DNA from: Oscillospiraceae bacterium
GTDB taxonomy: Bacteria > Bacillota_A > Clostridia > Saccharofermentanales > Saccharofermentanaceae
Direction of reading: 5' to 3'
DNA: 7,461 bases
Assembly (NCBI GenBank): GCA_902791885.1
Contig: CADAXO010000085.1
Span: 1 to 7,461, forward strand
Made by a program: the position numbers and the translations under genes. The stretch's first letter is position 1. Each line of letters starts with the position of its first letter. Shown piece by piece: positions 1 to 6,884 of this stretch. A model generated the notes under the pieces. The model had not been told where the DNA came from, searched no databases, and saw only the letters and a list, made by a program, of their open reading frames with translations.

Positions 1-695
1 AAGAACATGTGAAGCTATTCGGCAAGGGCGCAGACTACAGTGCGGTTAAGAAGGAATTCAATGACCTTGTTCTTTCTCATGAGAATAAAATCCGCCAAGC
101 TATTGAAGAATCAGAAGATCCGCTTGCAACAGCACTTGTTGTGTCAAGAATCGGCAATTACATCGACCTTGGTGCGATGAATAATGTCGAGGAAGATGTT
201 TTTCTTAAGCTGTTTGATGATACTTCGATGAGCGAAGGAGATAAGCGCACTTACGATAAGTTCCTTAAAGAGTGCGGGAAAGGAAAGACATTCCTTCTGG
301 TATGCGATAACAGCGGGGAGATCGTCCTTGATAAGCTTTTGCTGGAACAGATTAAGAAGAGATTTCCTCATCTTGATATAACGGCCCTTGTAAGAGGCGG
401 AGAAGTACTGAATGATGCGACTGTAGAAGATGCAGTCTATGCTGGTCTTGATAAGGTGGCAAAAATAGAAACGAACGGCGCAGCTTTGGCAGGAACGGTT
501 TATGACATGATGCCCGCCCGTGCCCGTCAGCTGCTGGATGGATCTGATGTCATACTTTCCAAGGGACAGGGAAACTACGAGACCATGTCTGATCAGGGCA
601 GGCACGTATTCTATATGTTTCTTTGCAAGTGCGACCTGTTTACAGATAGGTTTAATGTTCCGAGGCTAACGGGTATGTTTATCGAGGAGTTATGA
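1..695 (+). CDS. DUF89/ARMT1-like metal-dependent phosphatase, 5' partial
   Basis: This is the C-terminal part of a DUF89 (ARMT1-like, AF1104-like) protein. The frame is open to the left edge. A GTG at position 9 could be a start, but there is no room to see a ribosome binding site. Family members of this type usually carry about 60 more N-terminal residues with a Cys-x-x-Cys motif, so the true start is probably outside the window. Numbered from that GTG, the signatures are DNSGE at 100-104 (metal/phosphate site), VRGGEVLNDAT at 128-138, Asp180, and KGQGNYET at 185-192. The family consists of divalent-metal-dependent phosphatases acting on sugar phosphates or damaged phosphometabolites, probably in the cytoplasm. 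The substrate here cannot be read from sequence. It ends 35 nt before pdp, a producer of pentose 1-phosphates, which may hint at its substrate. Family assignment is firm; function is inferred. Confidence 0.88.
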   Translation, partial: EHVKLFGKGADYSAVKKEFNDLVLSHENKIRQAIEESEDPLATALVVSRIGNYIDLGAMNNVEEDVFLKLFDDTSMSEGDKRTYDKFLKECGKGKTFLLVCDNSGEIVLDKLLLEQIKKRFPHLDITALVRGGEVLNDATVEDAVYAGLDKVAKIETNGAALAGTVYDMMPARARQLLDGSDVILSKGQGNYETMSDQGRHVFYMFLCKCDLFTDRFNVPRLTGMFIEEL

Positions 696-730
696 GATAA
701 TAGGTATAACTACTGCTTGAGGAGTTTCCT

Positions 731-2068
731 ATGAATATCGTTGATATTATCCTTGATAAACGTTACGGAAGAGCTCTTACCAACGAACAGATAAAGTTCT
801 TTGTTAAGGGCGTTACTGACAAAAGTATCCCTGATTATCAGATATCTGCTTTGCTCATGGCGATCGTACTTAACGGTATGGGCGAACGCGAGATGACGAC
901 TCTTACCATGGAAATGGCGGCTTCAGGCGAACAGAATGATCTTTCCTTCGTAGGAGACGTTACAGTCGATAAACATTCGACGGGAGGTGTCGGCGATAAG
1001 GTAACTCCTATAGTTATGCCTTTGTGCCACTCGTTCGGAGTTAAGATCGTTAAGCTTACCGGAAGAGGCTTAGGATTCACGGGAGGAACAGTTGATAAAT
1101 TCTCCTCTATAGAAGGCTTTAATATAGATATTCCGAAAGCAGATTTCCCGCGCCTTGTAGAGGAGACGGGAATGGTATTATCAGGTCAGACTCCGGATCT
1201 TGCTCCTGCAGATAAATCCCTTTATGCCTTAAGGGACGTTACGGGTACCGTAAGCTCTATCCCGCTTATAGCATCATCCATTATGAGCAAGAAGCTGGCG
1301 GGCGGCGCGGATGCCATTGTCCTTGACGTTACTACAGGAACCGGCGCTTTCATGAAGACATTCGAAGAGGCAAGGCAGATCGCTGATGCGATGATCAGGA
1401 TCGGGGAGAGGGCCGGTAAGAAGGTCATAGCCGTTATTACCGATATGGATCAGCCTTTGGGCAGATACTGCGGTAATGTGCTCGAGATGAAGGAAGTATA
1501 CGATACGCTTAACGGCAGGGGCGCAGAGGACGTTGTAGAAGTTTCTGCGACTATTGCATCCAAGATGATCAAGCTTGCAGGAAAGGCCGGCGGATTAAAT
1601 GATGAGGAGCTTCTTAAAGAGTGCAAAGCAAGGATGAATGACGGAAGAGCTCTTGCCGAGTACATTAAGCTTTTAAGATCACAGGGAGGTCACGTTAATG
1701 AAGACGGACCTGTATATACGGCGGAACCCGTGTGCGTATATGAAGTAAAGGCGGAGGAATCTGGCTTTGTATTCTCGATGAAGACTAACGAGCTCGGACA
1801 CTGTTCCGTAGCACTCGGTGCGGGAAGAGTTACCAAGGATGATGTTATCGACCTTGGCGCAGGCATAAGATTCATGAAGAAAAGGGGAGATCCGGTCAGA
1901 TACGGTGATGTTCTCTGCAGACTTTATGTCGGCAAGGATTCTCCGTTGATAAATGATGAGGATACTCTGGCGTCTATCGCAGACAGGGTATCCCGGGCAT
2001 ATGAGATAAATTCATCAAGGCCTTTGGGCATTCGTCCTGTTGTTGACGTGCTCGGTGATAAAGAGTAA
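731..2068 (+). CDS. pdp: pyrimidine-nucleoside phosphorylase
   Basis: The product is a cytoplasmic enzyme of nucleoside salvage that phosphorolyses uridine, thymidine or deoxyuridine to the base plus (deoxy)ribose 1-phosphate. At 445 residues it has the length of the thymidine/pyrimidine phosphorylase family. The N-terminal helical domain (about 1-65) is followed by the phosphate-binding KHSTGGVGDK at 81-90 and GRGLGFTGGT at 111-120. Arg168, Ser183 and Lys187 (in RDVTGT and SSIMSKK) align with the pyrimidine-base-binding residues of the family. The C-terminal domain begins near 345. The ATG is preceded by TGAGGAG at 718-724 with 6 nt spacing. Departures from the usual signature are Thr110 where E. 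coli DeoA has Ser113, Phe116 instead of the common His, Ser125 instead of the usual Glu, and DVTTGTGAFM at 199-208 instead of DVKxGxGAFM. A strict thymidine phosphorylase is possible, but the broad-specificity Firmicute enzyme is more likely. Confidence 0.95.
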   Translation: MNIVDIILDKRYGRALTNEQIKFFVKGVTDKSIPDYQISALLMAIVLNGMGEREMTTLTMEMAASGEQNDLSFVGDVTVDKHSTGGVGDKVTPIVMPLCHSFGVKIVKLTGRGLGFTGGTVDKFSSIEGFNIDIPKADFPRLVEETGMVLSGQTPDLAPADKSLYALRDVTGTVSSIPLIASSIMSKKLAGGADAIVLDVTTGTGAFMKTFEEARQIADAMIRIGERAGKKVIAVITDMDQPLGRYCGNVLEMKEVYDTLNGRGAEDVVEVSATIASKMIKLAGKAGGLNDEELLKECKARMNDGRALAEYIKLLRSQGGHVNEDGPVYTAEPVCVYEVKAEESGFVFSMKTNELGHCSVALGAGRVTKDDVIDLGAGIRFMKKRGDPVRYGDVLCRLYVGKDSPLINDEDTLASIADRVSRAYEINSSRPLGIRPVVDVLGDKE

Positions 2069-2085
2069 AATACAAACAAATGTTC

Positions 2086-2090
2086 AAAGG
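2086..2090 (+). promoter_or_regulatory. ribosome binding site favouring the TTG start of ruvC
   Basis: AAAGG (within AAAGGTAG) sits 6 nt upstream of TTG 2097 and 15 nt upstream of ATG 2106. Spacing therefore supports the rarer TTG start. The site is only a partial match to the anti-Shine-Dalgarno sequence, so this is suggestive rather than decisive. Confidence 0.5.
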
Positions 2091-2096
2091 TAGTAT

Positions 2097-2666
2097 TTGC
2101 TGATAATGTCCGAGCCTAAGGTCACAACTTATATCGGTATCGATCCGGGATATGCCATCACGGGTTACGGCATTATCAAGAAGACCGGCAATAAGCTCTC
2201 GGTCGTTGATTACGGCGTTATAGAGACTAAGCCCAATACGGAATTTCCTGTAAGACTTCTGGCTATTAATGAGAAGATCAAGTATCTTCTCGAACTGTAT
2301 AAACCCGATTACATGTCTGTTGAAGAATTGTTTATCTCACAGAACAGAACTACGGCCGTTGGTACCGCACAGGCGAGAGGTGTTGTTCTCGTTGAAGCTG
2401 CCAGAGCCAATATACCCGTTTATGAATTTACTCCGGGTCAGGTGAAGCTTGCGGTTACGGGTTACGGCAAGGCTGAGAAGAAGCAGGTTCAGTCTATGGT
2501 TAAGACTTTACTGGGTCTTAAGGAAATACCTAAGCCTGATGATGCTGCAGACGGACTTGCGATGGCGATATGCCTTGCGAACACAGGTACTATCAATGCC
2601 GAGCGTGCTGTCTCAGGTTATCAGTACGGCCGTTACGGTTACAGCAAGAGAAATGAATTCGGTTGA
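2097..2666 (+). CDS. ruvC: crossover junction endodeoxyribonuclease RuvC
   Basis: RuvC is the Holliday-junction resolvase, a dimeric Mg-dependent nuclease that cuts junctions held by RuvAB. The four catalytic acids are visible in order: Asp16 in IGIDPG, Glu76 in VEELF, and Asp149 and Asp152 in PDDAADGLA. The TPGQVKLAVTGYGKAEKKQV stretch at 112-131 is the conserved basic DNA-binding region. Its 189 residues fit the family's usual 160-190. The chosen start is TTG at 2097, because AAAGG at 2086-2090 lies 6 nt before it. The ATG at 2106 (three codons later) is the alternative, but its only Shine-Dalgarno-like site is 15 nt away. It follows pdp by 28 nt and precedes ruvA by 12 nt, so the ruv genes are probably co-transcribed. 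Function is certain; only the start is open. Confidence 0.96.
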   Translation: MLIMSEPKVTTYIGIDPGYAITGYGIIKKTGNKLSVVDYGVIETKPNTEFPVRLLAINEKIKYLLELYKPDYMSVEELFISQNRTTAVGTAQARGVVLVEAARANIPVYEFTPGQVKLAVTGYGKAEKKQVQSMVKTLLGLKEIPKPDDAADGLAMAICLANTGTINAERAVSGYQYGRYGYSKRNEFG

Positions 2667-2678
2667 TAAGGAGATAAG

Positions 2679-3299
2679 ATGGGAATTTATTCTTACATCA
2701 AGGGAACGGTAATCGATAAAGGCGAGGACAAGCTCGTACTCGAGAATAACGGAATAGGGTATGAGATCATATGTCCTATATCGATCTCACAGGATCTTGC
2801 GCCTATGGGTGATGAGGCGAAGGTCTGGATATATCAGAGCGTAAGGGAGGATGATATTACTCTTTACGGATTCTCATCGGTTCAGATGAAGGAGATGTTC
2901 TTAAGCCTTATAGAGGTAAGCGGAATCGGTCCCAAGGTTGCACATTCCATCTGTTCGCAGGTCGAGCCTGACAGGTTCGCATTGGCCGTTATAGGCGGCG
3001 ACGTTACTTTCCTTACTTCCGTTAAGGGTCTGGGCAAGAAAGGCGCAGAAAGGATCGTTCTCGAGCTTAAGGATAAGCTTAAGAAGTCCGGTGTAGGAGC
3101 AGGTTCTTCCAAGAGCACAGGTAAGGTTGCCGTAAGCGCTCCCGCTGCTGATGGCAGTGTTGTATCTGATGCTGTTGAAGCTCTTGTCGTATTAGGCTAT
3201 AAAGAGCAGGTAGCGGCCGAAGCCGTAAATAACAGTTATGAGGACGGAATAGATCTTCAGACTCTTATCAGGAATTCTCTTAAGAGTCTTGCGAGGTAA
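2679..3299 (+). CDS. ruvA: Holliday junction branch migration protein RuvA
   Basis: RuvA is the tetrameric junction-binding subunit that loads RuvB rings on opposite arms of a Holliday junction. At 206 residues it is family-typical. Domain I (OB fold) covers about 1-65 and includes VREDDITLYGF at 55-65, whose Glu57-Asp58 correspond to the acidic pin of E. coli RuvA. Domain II has two helix-hairpin-helix motifs, VSGIGPKVA at 80-88 and VKGLGKKGAERIVLELK at 115-131. A Ser/Ala-rich linker at about 137-160 leads to domain III (about 161-206, DAVEALVVLGY), which contacts RuvB. The start has a strong AAGGAG at 2668-2673 with 5 nt spacing. It lies 12 nt after ruvC and 3 nt before ruvB, as expected of a ruvCAB operon. 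Nothing is missing. Confidence 0.97.
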   Translation: MGIYSYIKGTVIDKGEDKLVLENNGIGYEIICPISISQDLAPMGDEAKVWIYQSVREDDITLYGFSSVQMKEMFLSLIEVSGIGPKVAHSICSQVEPDRFALAVIGGDVTFLTSVKGLGKKGAERIVLELKDKLKKSGVGAGSSKSTGKVAVSAPAADGSVVSDAVEALVVLGYKEQVAAEAVNNSYEDGIDLQTLIRNSLKSLAR

Positions 3300-3302
3300 T
3301 AT

Positions 3303-4406
3303 ATGGATTACGAGCACAGCGGATACGGAAGTTATGAAGATGAGGAGCGCGTAATAGGACGTTCCAAGCAGTTTGATGACCGTGATGAGAAGACGCTTCG
3401 TCCCATCACGTTCGAAGACTACAGCGGCCAGTCCAAGGTCAAGGATAATCTTAAGATCTTCATCAATGCAGCAAAGAAGAGAGGAGAAGCATTGGATCAC
3501 GTGCTTCTGTACGGCCCTCCGGGATTGGGAAAGACGACTCTTGCGGGCATTATAGCTTCCGAGATGGGCGTAGGTATGCACATAACTACGGGTCCTTCCA
3601 TCGAGAAGACAGGAGATCTTGCAGCCATTCTTACGAACCTCGGTGAGAATGAGGTTCTCTTCATCGATGAGATCCACAGACTTAATAAGAGCGTGGAAGA
3701 GATACTGTATCCTGCGATGGAGGATTACTGCCTGGATCTTATGATCGGTAAAGGACCTTCGGCAAGATCGGTAAGACTTGATCTTCCGCATTTTACGTTA
3801 GTCGGCGCGACAACAAGAGCGGGAATGCTCTCGGCTCCGTTAAGAGACAGATTCGGAATGATCCACAGACTTGAGCTTTATGAGACGGAAGACCTCATGA
3901 ATATCCTGAAGCGTGACGCAGGTCTTATGGATATTAAGATCGATGAGGAAGGACTACGTAATATCGCTTCAAGATCCAGAGGAACTCCCCGTATTGCTAT
4001 AAGACTTCTTAAGCGTATGAGAGACTATGCTCTTTATATGGATAAGGATGAGATCGATAAGGAAGTATCAGACTTCGGTCTTAAGGCTCTTGATATCGAT
4101 GAATTGGGTCTTGATGCAGTAGACAGAAGAATACTTATGTCCATAGCGGATATCTTCAAGGGAGGTCCTGTAGGCCTTGAGACATTGGCTGCGGTTACAG
4201 GTGAAGATCCCATTACTATTGAAGATGTATACGAGCCTTTCCTTCTGCAGAACGGTTTTATAGCGAAGACTCCGAGGGGCAGGGTTCTTACTTCACGGGC
4301 TTTCGAGCACTTGGGTATAGCCGAGCCTGCGAGCTTTAAGGAGCGCAACAGAAATGCGTTCGAGAATATTTCGATAGATTCTCTTACGGGAAATAACGGT
4401 AACTGA
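3303..4406 (+). CDS. ruvB: Holliday junction branch migration ATPase RuvB
   Basis: RuvB is the hexameric AAA+ motor that drives branch migration with RuvA. Visible motifs are [12 protein letters not shown] at 32-43 (the conserved entry to the ATPase domain), Walker [10 protein letters not shown] at 71-79 with Lys77, Walker B LFIDEIHR at 119-126, sensor 1 GATTRAG at 168-174, an arginine-finger region LRDRFG at 180-185, and sensor 2 RGTPR at 226-230. The C-terminal winged-helix DNA-binding domain spans about 265-345 and contains [10 protein letters not shown] and TPRGRVLT. At 367 residues it is longer than E. coli RuvB (336). About 9 extra residues lie before the ATPase core, acidic and Tyr-rich, and about 20 lie after the winged helix. 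The ATG is 3 nt after the ruvA stop. Its ribosome binding site (GAGG at 3293-3296) lies inside the end of ruvA, which implies translational coupling. Confidence 0.98.
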   Translation: MDYEHSGYGSYEDEERVIGRSKQFDDRDEKTLRPITFEDYSGQSKVKDNLKIFINAAKKRGEALDHVLLYGPPGLGKTTLAGIIASEMGVGMHITTGPSIEKTGDLAAILTNLGENEVLFIDEIHRLNKSVEEILYPAMEDYCLDLMIGKGPSARSVRLDLPHFTLVGATTRAGMLSAPLRDRFGMIHRLELYETEDLMNILKRDAGLMDIKIDEEGLRNIASRSRGTPRIAIRLLKRMRDYALYMDKDEIDKEVSDFGLKALDIDELGLDAVDRRILMSIADIFKGGPVGLETLAAVTGEDPITIEDVYEPFLLQNGFIAKTPRGRVLTSRAFEHLGIAEPASFKERNRNAFENISIDSLTGNNGN

Positions 4407-4408
4407 TT

Positions 4409-4969
4409 ATGTCGATGCTTCTACATGCCTGCTGCGGACCTTGTGCCATGTATCCTGTTGACCTGCTTCTTAATGAAGGCAGAGAGCTGGATCTTTTCTG
4501 GTACAACCCCAACATTCATCCGGAATTCGAGTGGAACAGAAGACTTGAGAATCTTCACAAGTGTGCCGACCACTTCAATGTTAATCTCATTGAAGGCGGC
4601 GATGAGTGTATGCAGGATTATTGGGAAGAGAAGACGTATCTTACTGAATTCGAGAGCAGATGTCATATGTGCTATGACATAAGAATGGATGCTGTCGCAA
4701 GATTTGCGGCCGAGAACGGCTATGATTCTTTCTGCACTACTCTTCTTGTTAGTCCTTATCAGCAGCATGAGACTATTGTTAAGACAGCGTCGGAGAAGGC
4801 TGATCTGTACGGTGTTAAGTTCGAGTATATAGACTTCAGACCCGGGTTCAGGCAGGGGCAGAATATGGCTAGGGATATCGGTCTTTACCGTCAGAAATAC
4901 TGCGGCTGCATATTCTCTTTGGAGTCATCAGAGTTCAGGGATAAGATCTATAAGTCGTTCGAGTCTTAA
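4409..4969 (+). CDS. queH: epoxyqueuosine reductase QueH
   Basis: QueH (formerly DUF208) reduces epoxyqueuosine to queuosine in the wobble position of GUN-anticodon tRNAs. It replaces the cobalamin-dependent QueG and carries an iron-sulfur cluster. The 186-residue protein shows the family's cysteine motifs: HACCGPC at 6-12, RCHMCYDIRM at 84-93, and YCGCIFS at 164-170. It also has the SPYQQHE stretch at 115-121 and FRPGFRQGQ at 143-151. Cys8, Cys9, Cys85, Cys88, Cys165 and Cys167 are the likely metal or redox ligands, inferred from motif conservation. The ATG is 2 nt after the ruvB stop. The Shine-Dalgarno match is poor (GG at 4398-4399), so translation probably depends on coupling. An ATG two codons later is possible. 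The stop codon overlaps that of convergent rqcH. Confidence 0.94.
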   Translation: MSMLLHACCGPCAMYPVDLLLNEGRELDLFWYNPNIHPEFEWNRRLENLHKCADHFNVNLIEGGDECMQDYWEEKTYLTEFESRCHMCYDIRMDAVARFAAENGYDSFCTTLLVSPYQQHETIVKTASEKADLYGVKFEYIDFRPGFRQGQNMARDIGLYRQKYCGCIFSLESSEFRDKIYKSFES

Positions 4970-4981
4970 GACGGCTCTTTT
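4961..4981 (+). terminator. weak candidate intrinsic terminator after queH
   Basis: GAGTC (4961-4965) can pair with GGCTC (4973-4977), giving five base pairs including one T-G wobble, with a 7-nt loop TTAAGAC, followed directly by TTTT (4978-4981). The hairpin overlaps the queH stop codon and the last codons of rqcH. The stem is short and the T-run brief, so it is a weak candidate. On the minus strand the wobble becomes a C-A mismatch and no T-run follows, so it would act only on plus-strand transcription. Confidence 0.27.
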
Positions 4982-6879
4982 GCAGGTACCAGAACAGAAT
5001 AGTAATTCTCGTAAATTACCATGCCGGGTCTCGCCCCCGGGATCTTCTTAACATGTGAGACGGGGCAGTAGTCTACTTCAGCCTTTATCTCGCCTGCGTG
5101 GGAGCCTGCGCCCTCAGAGTGTTCTTCGACCATTATGCTTTTCGAGAAGAAGACTGCAAGCGAAGCAGCCTCGAGTACTGCGTTATCCGAGGGAAATTCT
5201 TCGCCTTTGTGAGAACGGAGTATAACATGTGTTCCGGGAAGACCTTTGATATGGAACCACCAGTCGTCCTTGGACGCTACTTTGAAGGTGAGCTCGTCAT
5301 TTTGAATGTTGTTTCTTCCCGAGAGGATCTCGTAGCCGTCTGAAGTCGTGTATTTCCTGTAGGAGAGCGCGACAGAAGGTTTCTTCTGAGAAAGTTTCTT
5401 ATTTTTCATCGCAGCTTTCTTTGCAGCTTCACGCATAGCTCTTGATGCACGCTTGCCTGACTTGGACATGCCTACAGTCCTGTTGGGATTACCCTGGTTA
5501 ACAGGAGTTTGCTTGCTTCTCATGTCGCTTGAGTATGTGCCTGCAAGGCTTGCGATCTCCTGCTCTATAGCTGTTATGTCATCTTCGCATGAAGCGGAGG
5601 AGATGGCAGCCTTAACCGATCTGAAGTAGGCTATTGCTTCGCGGTCAGACTTGATGTACTGCTCGGATAATTCGAACTTACGCTTAGCCTTGTGAAAGCG
5701 CTTGTAGTAGTCCTGCGCGTTCGCTGAAGCGTCTGTGACGGGGTTAAGCTCGATCGTAATGGGCTTCGGCGGATCTTCGTAGTAGTCGTCGCAGGTGAAG
5801 CTTTGCGAGTGTTCTTTTATGCAGTAAGTGTTCGAGAGTATGAGGTCACCGCACTTTTTGTAGTAGTCGGCTTTTTTACCGTCTTCGAAGTCACGCTCGT
5901 GAATCTCGAGTTTTCTTACGGAATGGGAAAGCGCGGAGTCGATAATGACATTAAGTCTTTGTTTCTTACGGTCAAGATCGACGGCACGGTCCTTGGACTC
6001 GTAGAATCTGTCGATTGCTTCCGAGATCGTATCAAACTTCTTGATGATGCCGTCTCCGTTATAGAAGAATGGCAGGTAGTCTACAGGCTCCGAATCGTTC
6101 GTGTAGTAAACGGACGGTGTATAGGAGAAAGTCGTAACACCGCGAAGAAAATCAGTAAGCACATCCTTAAGGCTTGCCAGGGAATCTTCTGTAAGCGCCT
6201 TAAACGGCGTTCTGTCGTCGATGCGGCACTTATCCGTCATTCTTCTTATAAGAGAAGGGGAAAGGCCCTTAATCGAGTTAAGAAGGGCTTTCTCCGTGGA
6301 TCTGCCGGTCTCTTCCTCTTTTACAGGAATTATTCCGTTCAATATCGATGCATAAGCCTCTTCGGGACTTATCTTATCCTGTGCAGGCGGATACTCGTAG
6401 ATCCTCGCAGGCATAACCTCTCTGTAGCGGTTTACGGAAAGATCGACATGGACCAGACTGTCAATGATCTTGCCTGTCTGATTAACGAGAATAAGGTTGG
6501 AATAACGTCCCATGAGCTCGCATATAAGCGTGTATGTATTCCTGTCATGAAGTTCGTCAGTATTGCTCGCCTTGATCTCGATAATTCGCTCATAGGAAGG
6601 ACAGGTGACAGACTCGATCTTGGCACCTGATAAGTACTTGCGAAGAAGCATACAAAAAGACGGCGGCATCTTAGGGTTCTCACGGTCTGATGTCGTGAGA
6701 TTCATCCTGACGCATGAAGGATTACAGGATATGAGAAGTTTCTCCATCCTGGCATTGGCACGGATGTTGAGGATAACTGTCTGTTTATCGGGTTGGAATA
6801 CTTTATCTATTCTTGTTCCGGCAAGTATCGAATTTAACTCGTTCGCCAGAAGATGCGACGTTATACCGTCAAAAGGCAT
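4966..6879 (-). CDS. rqcH: ribosome quality control protein RqcH (NFACT family)
   Basis: RqcH, also called FbpA or YloA and the bacterial homologue of eukaryotic Rqc2/NEMF, binds the 50S subunit blocked by a peptidyl-tRNA. There it recruits Ala-tRNA to add C-terminal alanine tails that mark the chain for degradation. The 637 residues follow the family order. NFACT-N comes first (about 1-165), with the typical MPFDGITSHLL start, PPSFCMLLRKYLSG at 72-85, and ELMGRYSNLIL at 121-131. A helical segment with a probable HhH region follows (about 195-255), then a long coiled-coil arm (about 285-445), a Lys-rich linker (about 470-502), and the NFACT-R domain (about 503-630) with DDWWFHIKGLPGTHVIL at 538-554. 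Residues 97-98 are Glu-Arg, where B. subtilis RqcH has the functionally important Asp97-Arg98. The ATG lies 5 nt after the preceding gene's stop. GGAG (plus-strand 6890-6893) is 10 nt upstream of the start. Older names as a fibronectin-binding protein are not supported by anything seen here. Confidence 0.95.
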   Translation of the reverse strand: MPFDGITSHLLANELNSILAGTRIDKVFQPDKQTVILNIRANARMEKLLISCNPSCVRMNLTTSDRENPKMPPSFCMLLRKYLSGAKIESVTCPSYERIIEIKASNTDELHDRNTYTLICELMGRYSNLILVNQTGKIIDSLVHVDLSVNRYREVMPARIYEYPPAQDKISPEEAYASILNGIIPVKEEETGRSTEKALLNSIKGLSPSLIRRMTDKCRIDDRTPFKALTEDSLASLKDVLTDFLRGVTTFSYTPSVYYTNDSEPVDYLPFFYNGDGIIKKFDTISEAIDRFYESKDRAVDLDRKKQRLNVIIDSALSHSVRKLEIHERDFEDGKKADYYKKCGDLILSNTYCIKEHSQSFTCDDYYEDPPKPITIELNPVTDASANAQDYYKRFHKAKRKFELSEQYIKSDREAIAYFRSVKAAISSASCEDDITAIEQEIASLAGTYSSDMRSKQTPVNQGNPNRTVGMSKSGKRASRAMREAAKKAAMKNKKLSQKKPSVALSYRKYTTSDGYEILSGRNNIQNDELTFKVASKDDWWFHIKGLPGTHVILRSHKGEEFPSDNAVLEAASLAVFFSKSIMVEEHSEGAGSHAGEIKAEVDYCPVSHVKKIPGARPGMVIYENYYSVLVPAKEPS

Positions 6880-6884
6880 GAGGA

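Noticed and set aside
144..605. A 153-codon minus-strand open frame opposite the DUF89 gene.
   Set aside because: The sense strand encodes conserved DUF89 motifs over the whole span, and the antisense product has no protein-like pattern.
696..730. Possible promoter before pdp (TATAAC at 705-710).
   Set aside because: No matching -35 element lies about 17 nt upstream, and the gap is only 35 nt. Readthrough from the upstream gene is simpler.
2449..2712. An 87-codon plus-strand frame overlapping ruvC and ruvA.
   Set aside because: It is Arg/Leu-rich, out of frame with both real genes, and lies across the ruvC catalytic Asp region.
3192..3791. A 199-codon minus-strand open frame with some hydrophobic stretches, opposite ruvA and ruvB.
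   Set aside because: It spans the ruvA-ruvB boundary antisense to two unambiguous genes and resembles no known family.
4407..4408. A preQ1 riboswitch controlling queH.
   Set aside because: Only 2 nt separate ruvB and queH, so there is no leader to hold an aptamer.
5024..5040. GC-rich inverted repeat CCGGG/CCCGG that could be a terminator.
   Set aside because: It has no T-run on either strand and lies within the conserved C-terminal NFACT-R coding sequence (IPGARPGM).
5803..6630. A 275-codon open frame on the plus strand, antisense to rqcH.
   Set aside because: It lies wholly inside rqcH, which has clear family motifs throughout. The translated product has no recognisable domain, no ribosome binding site and no neighbours in register. 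It is a by-product of codon bias in the real gene.
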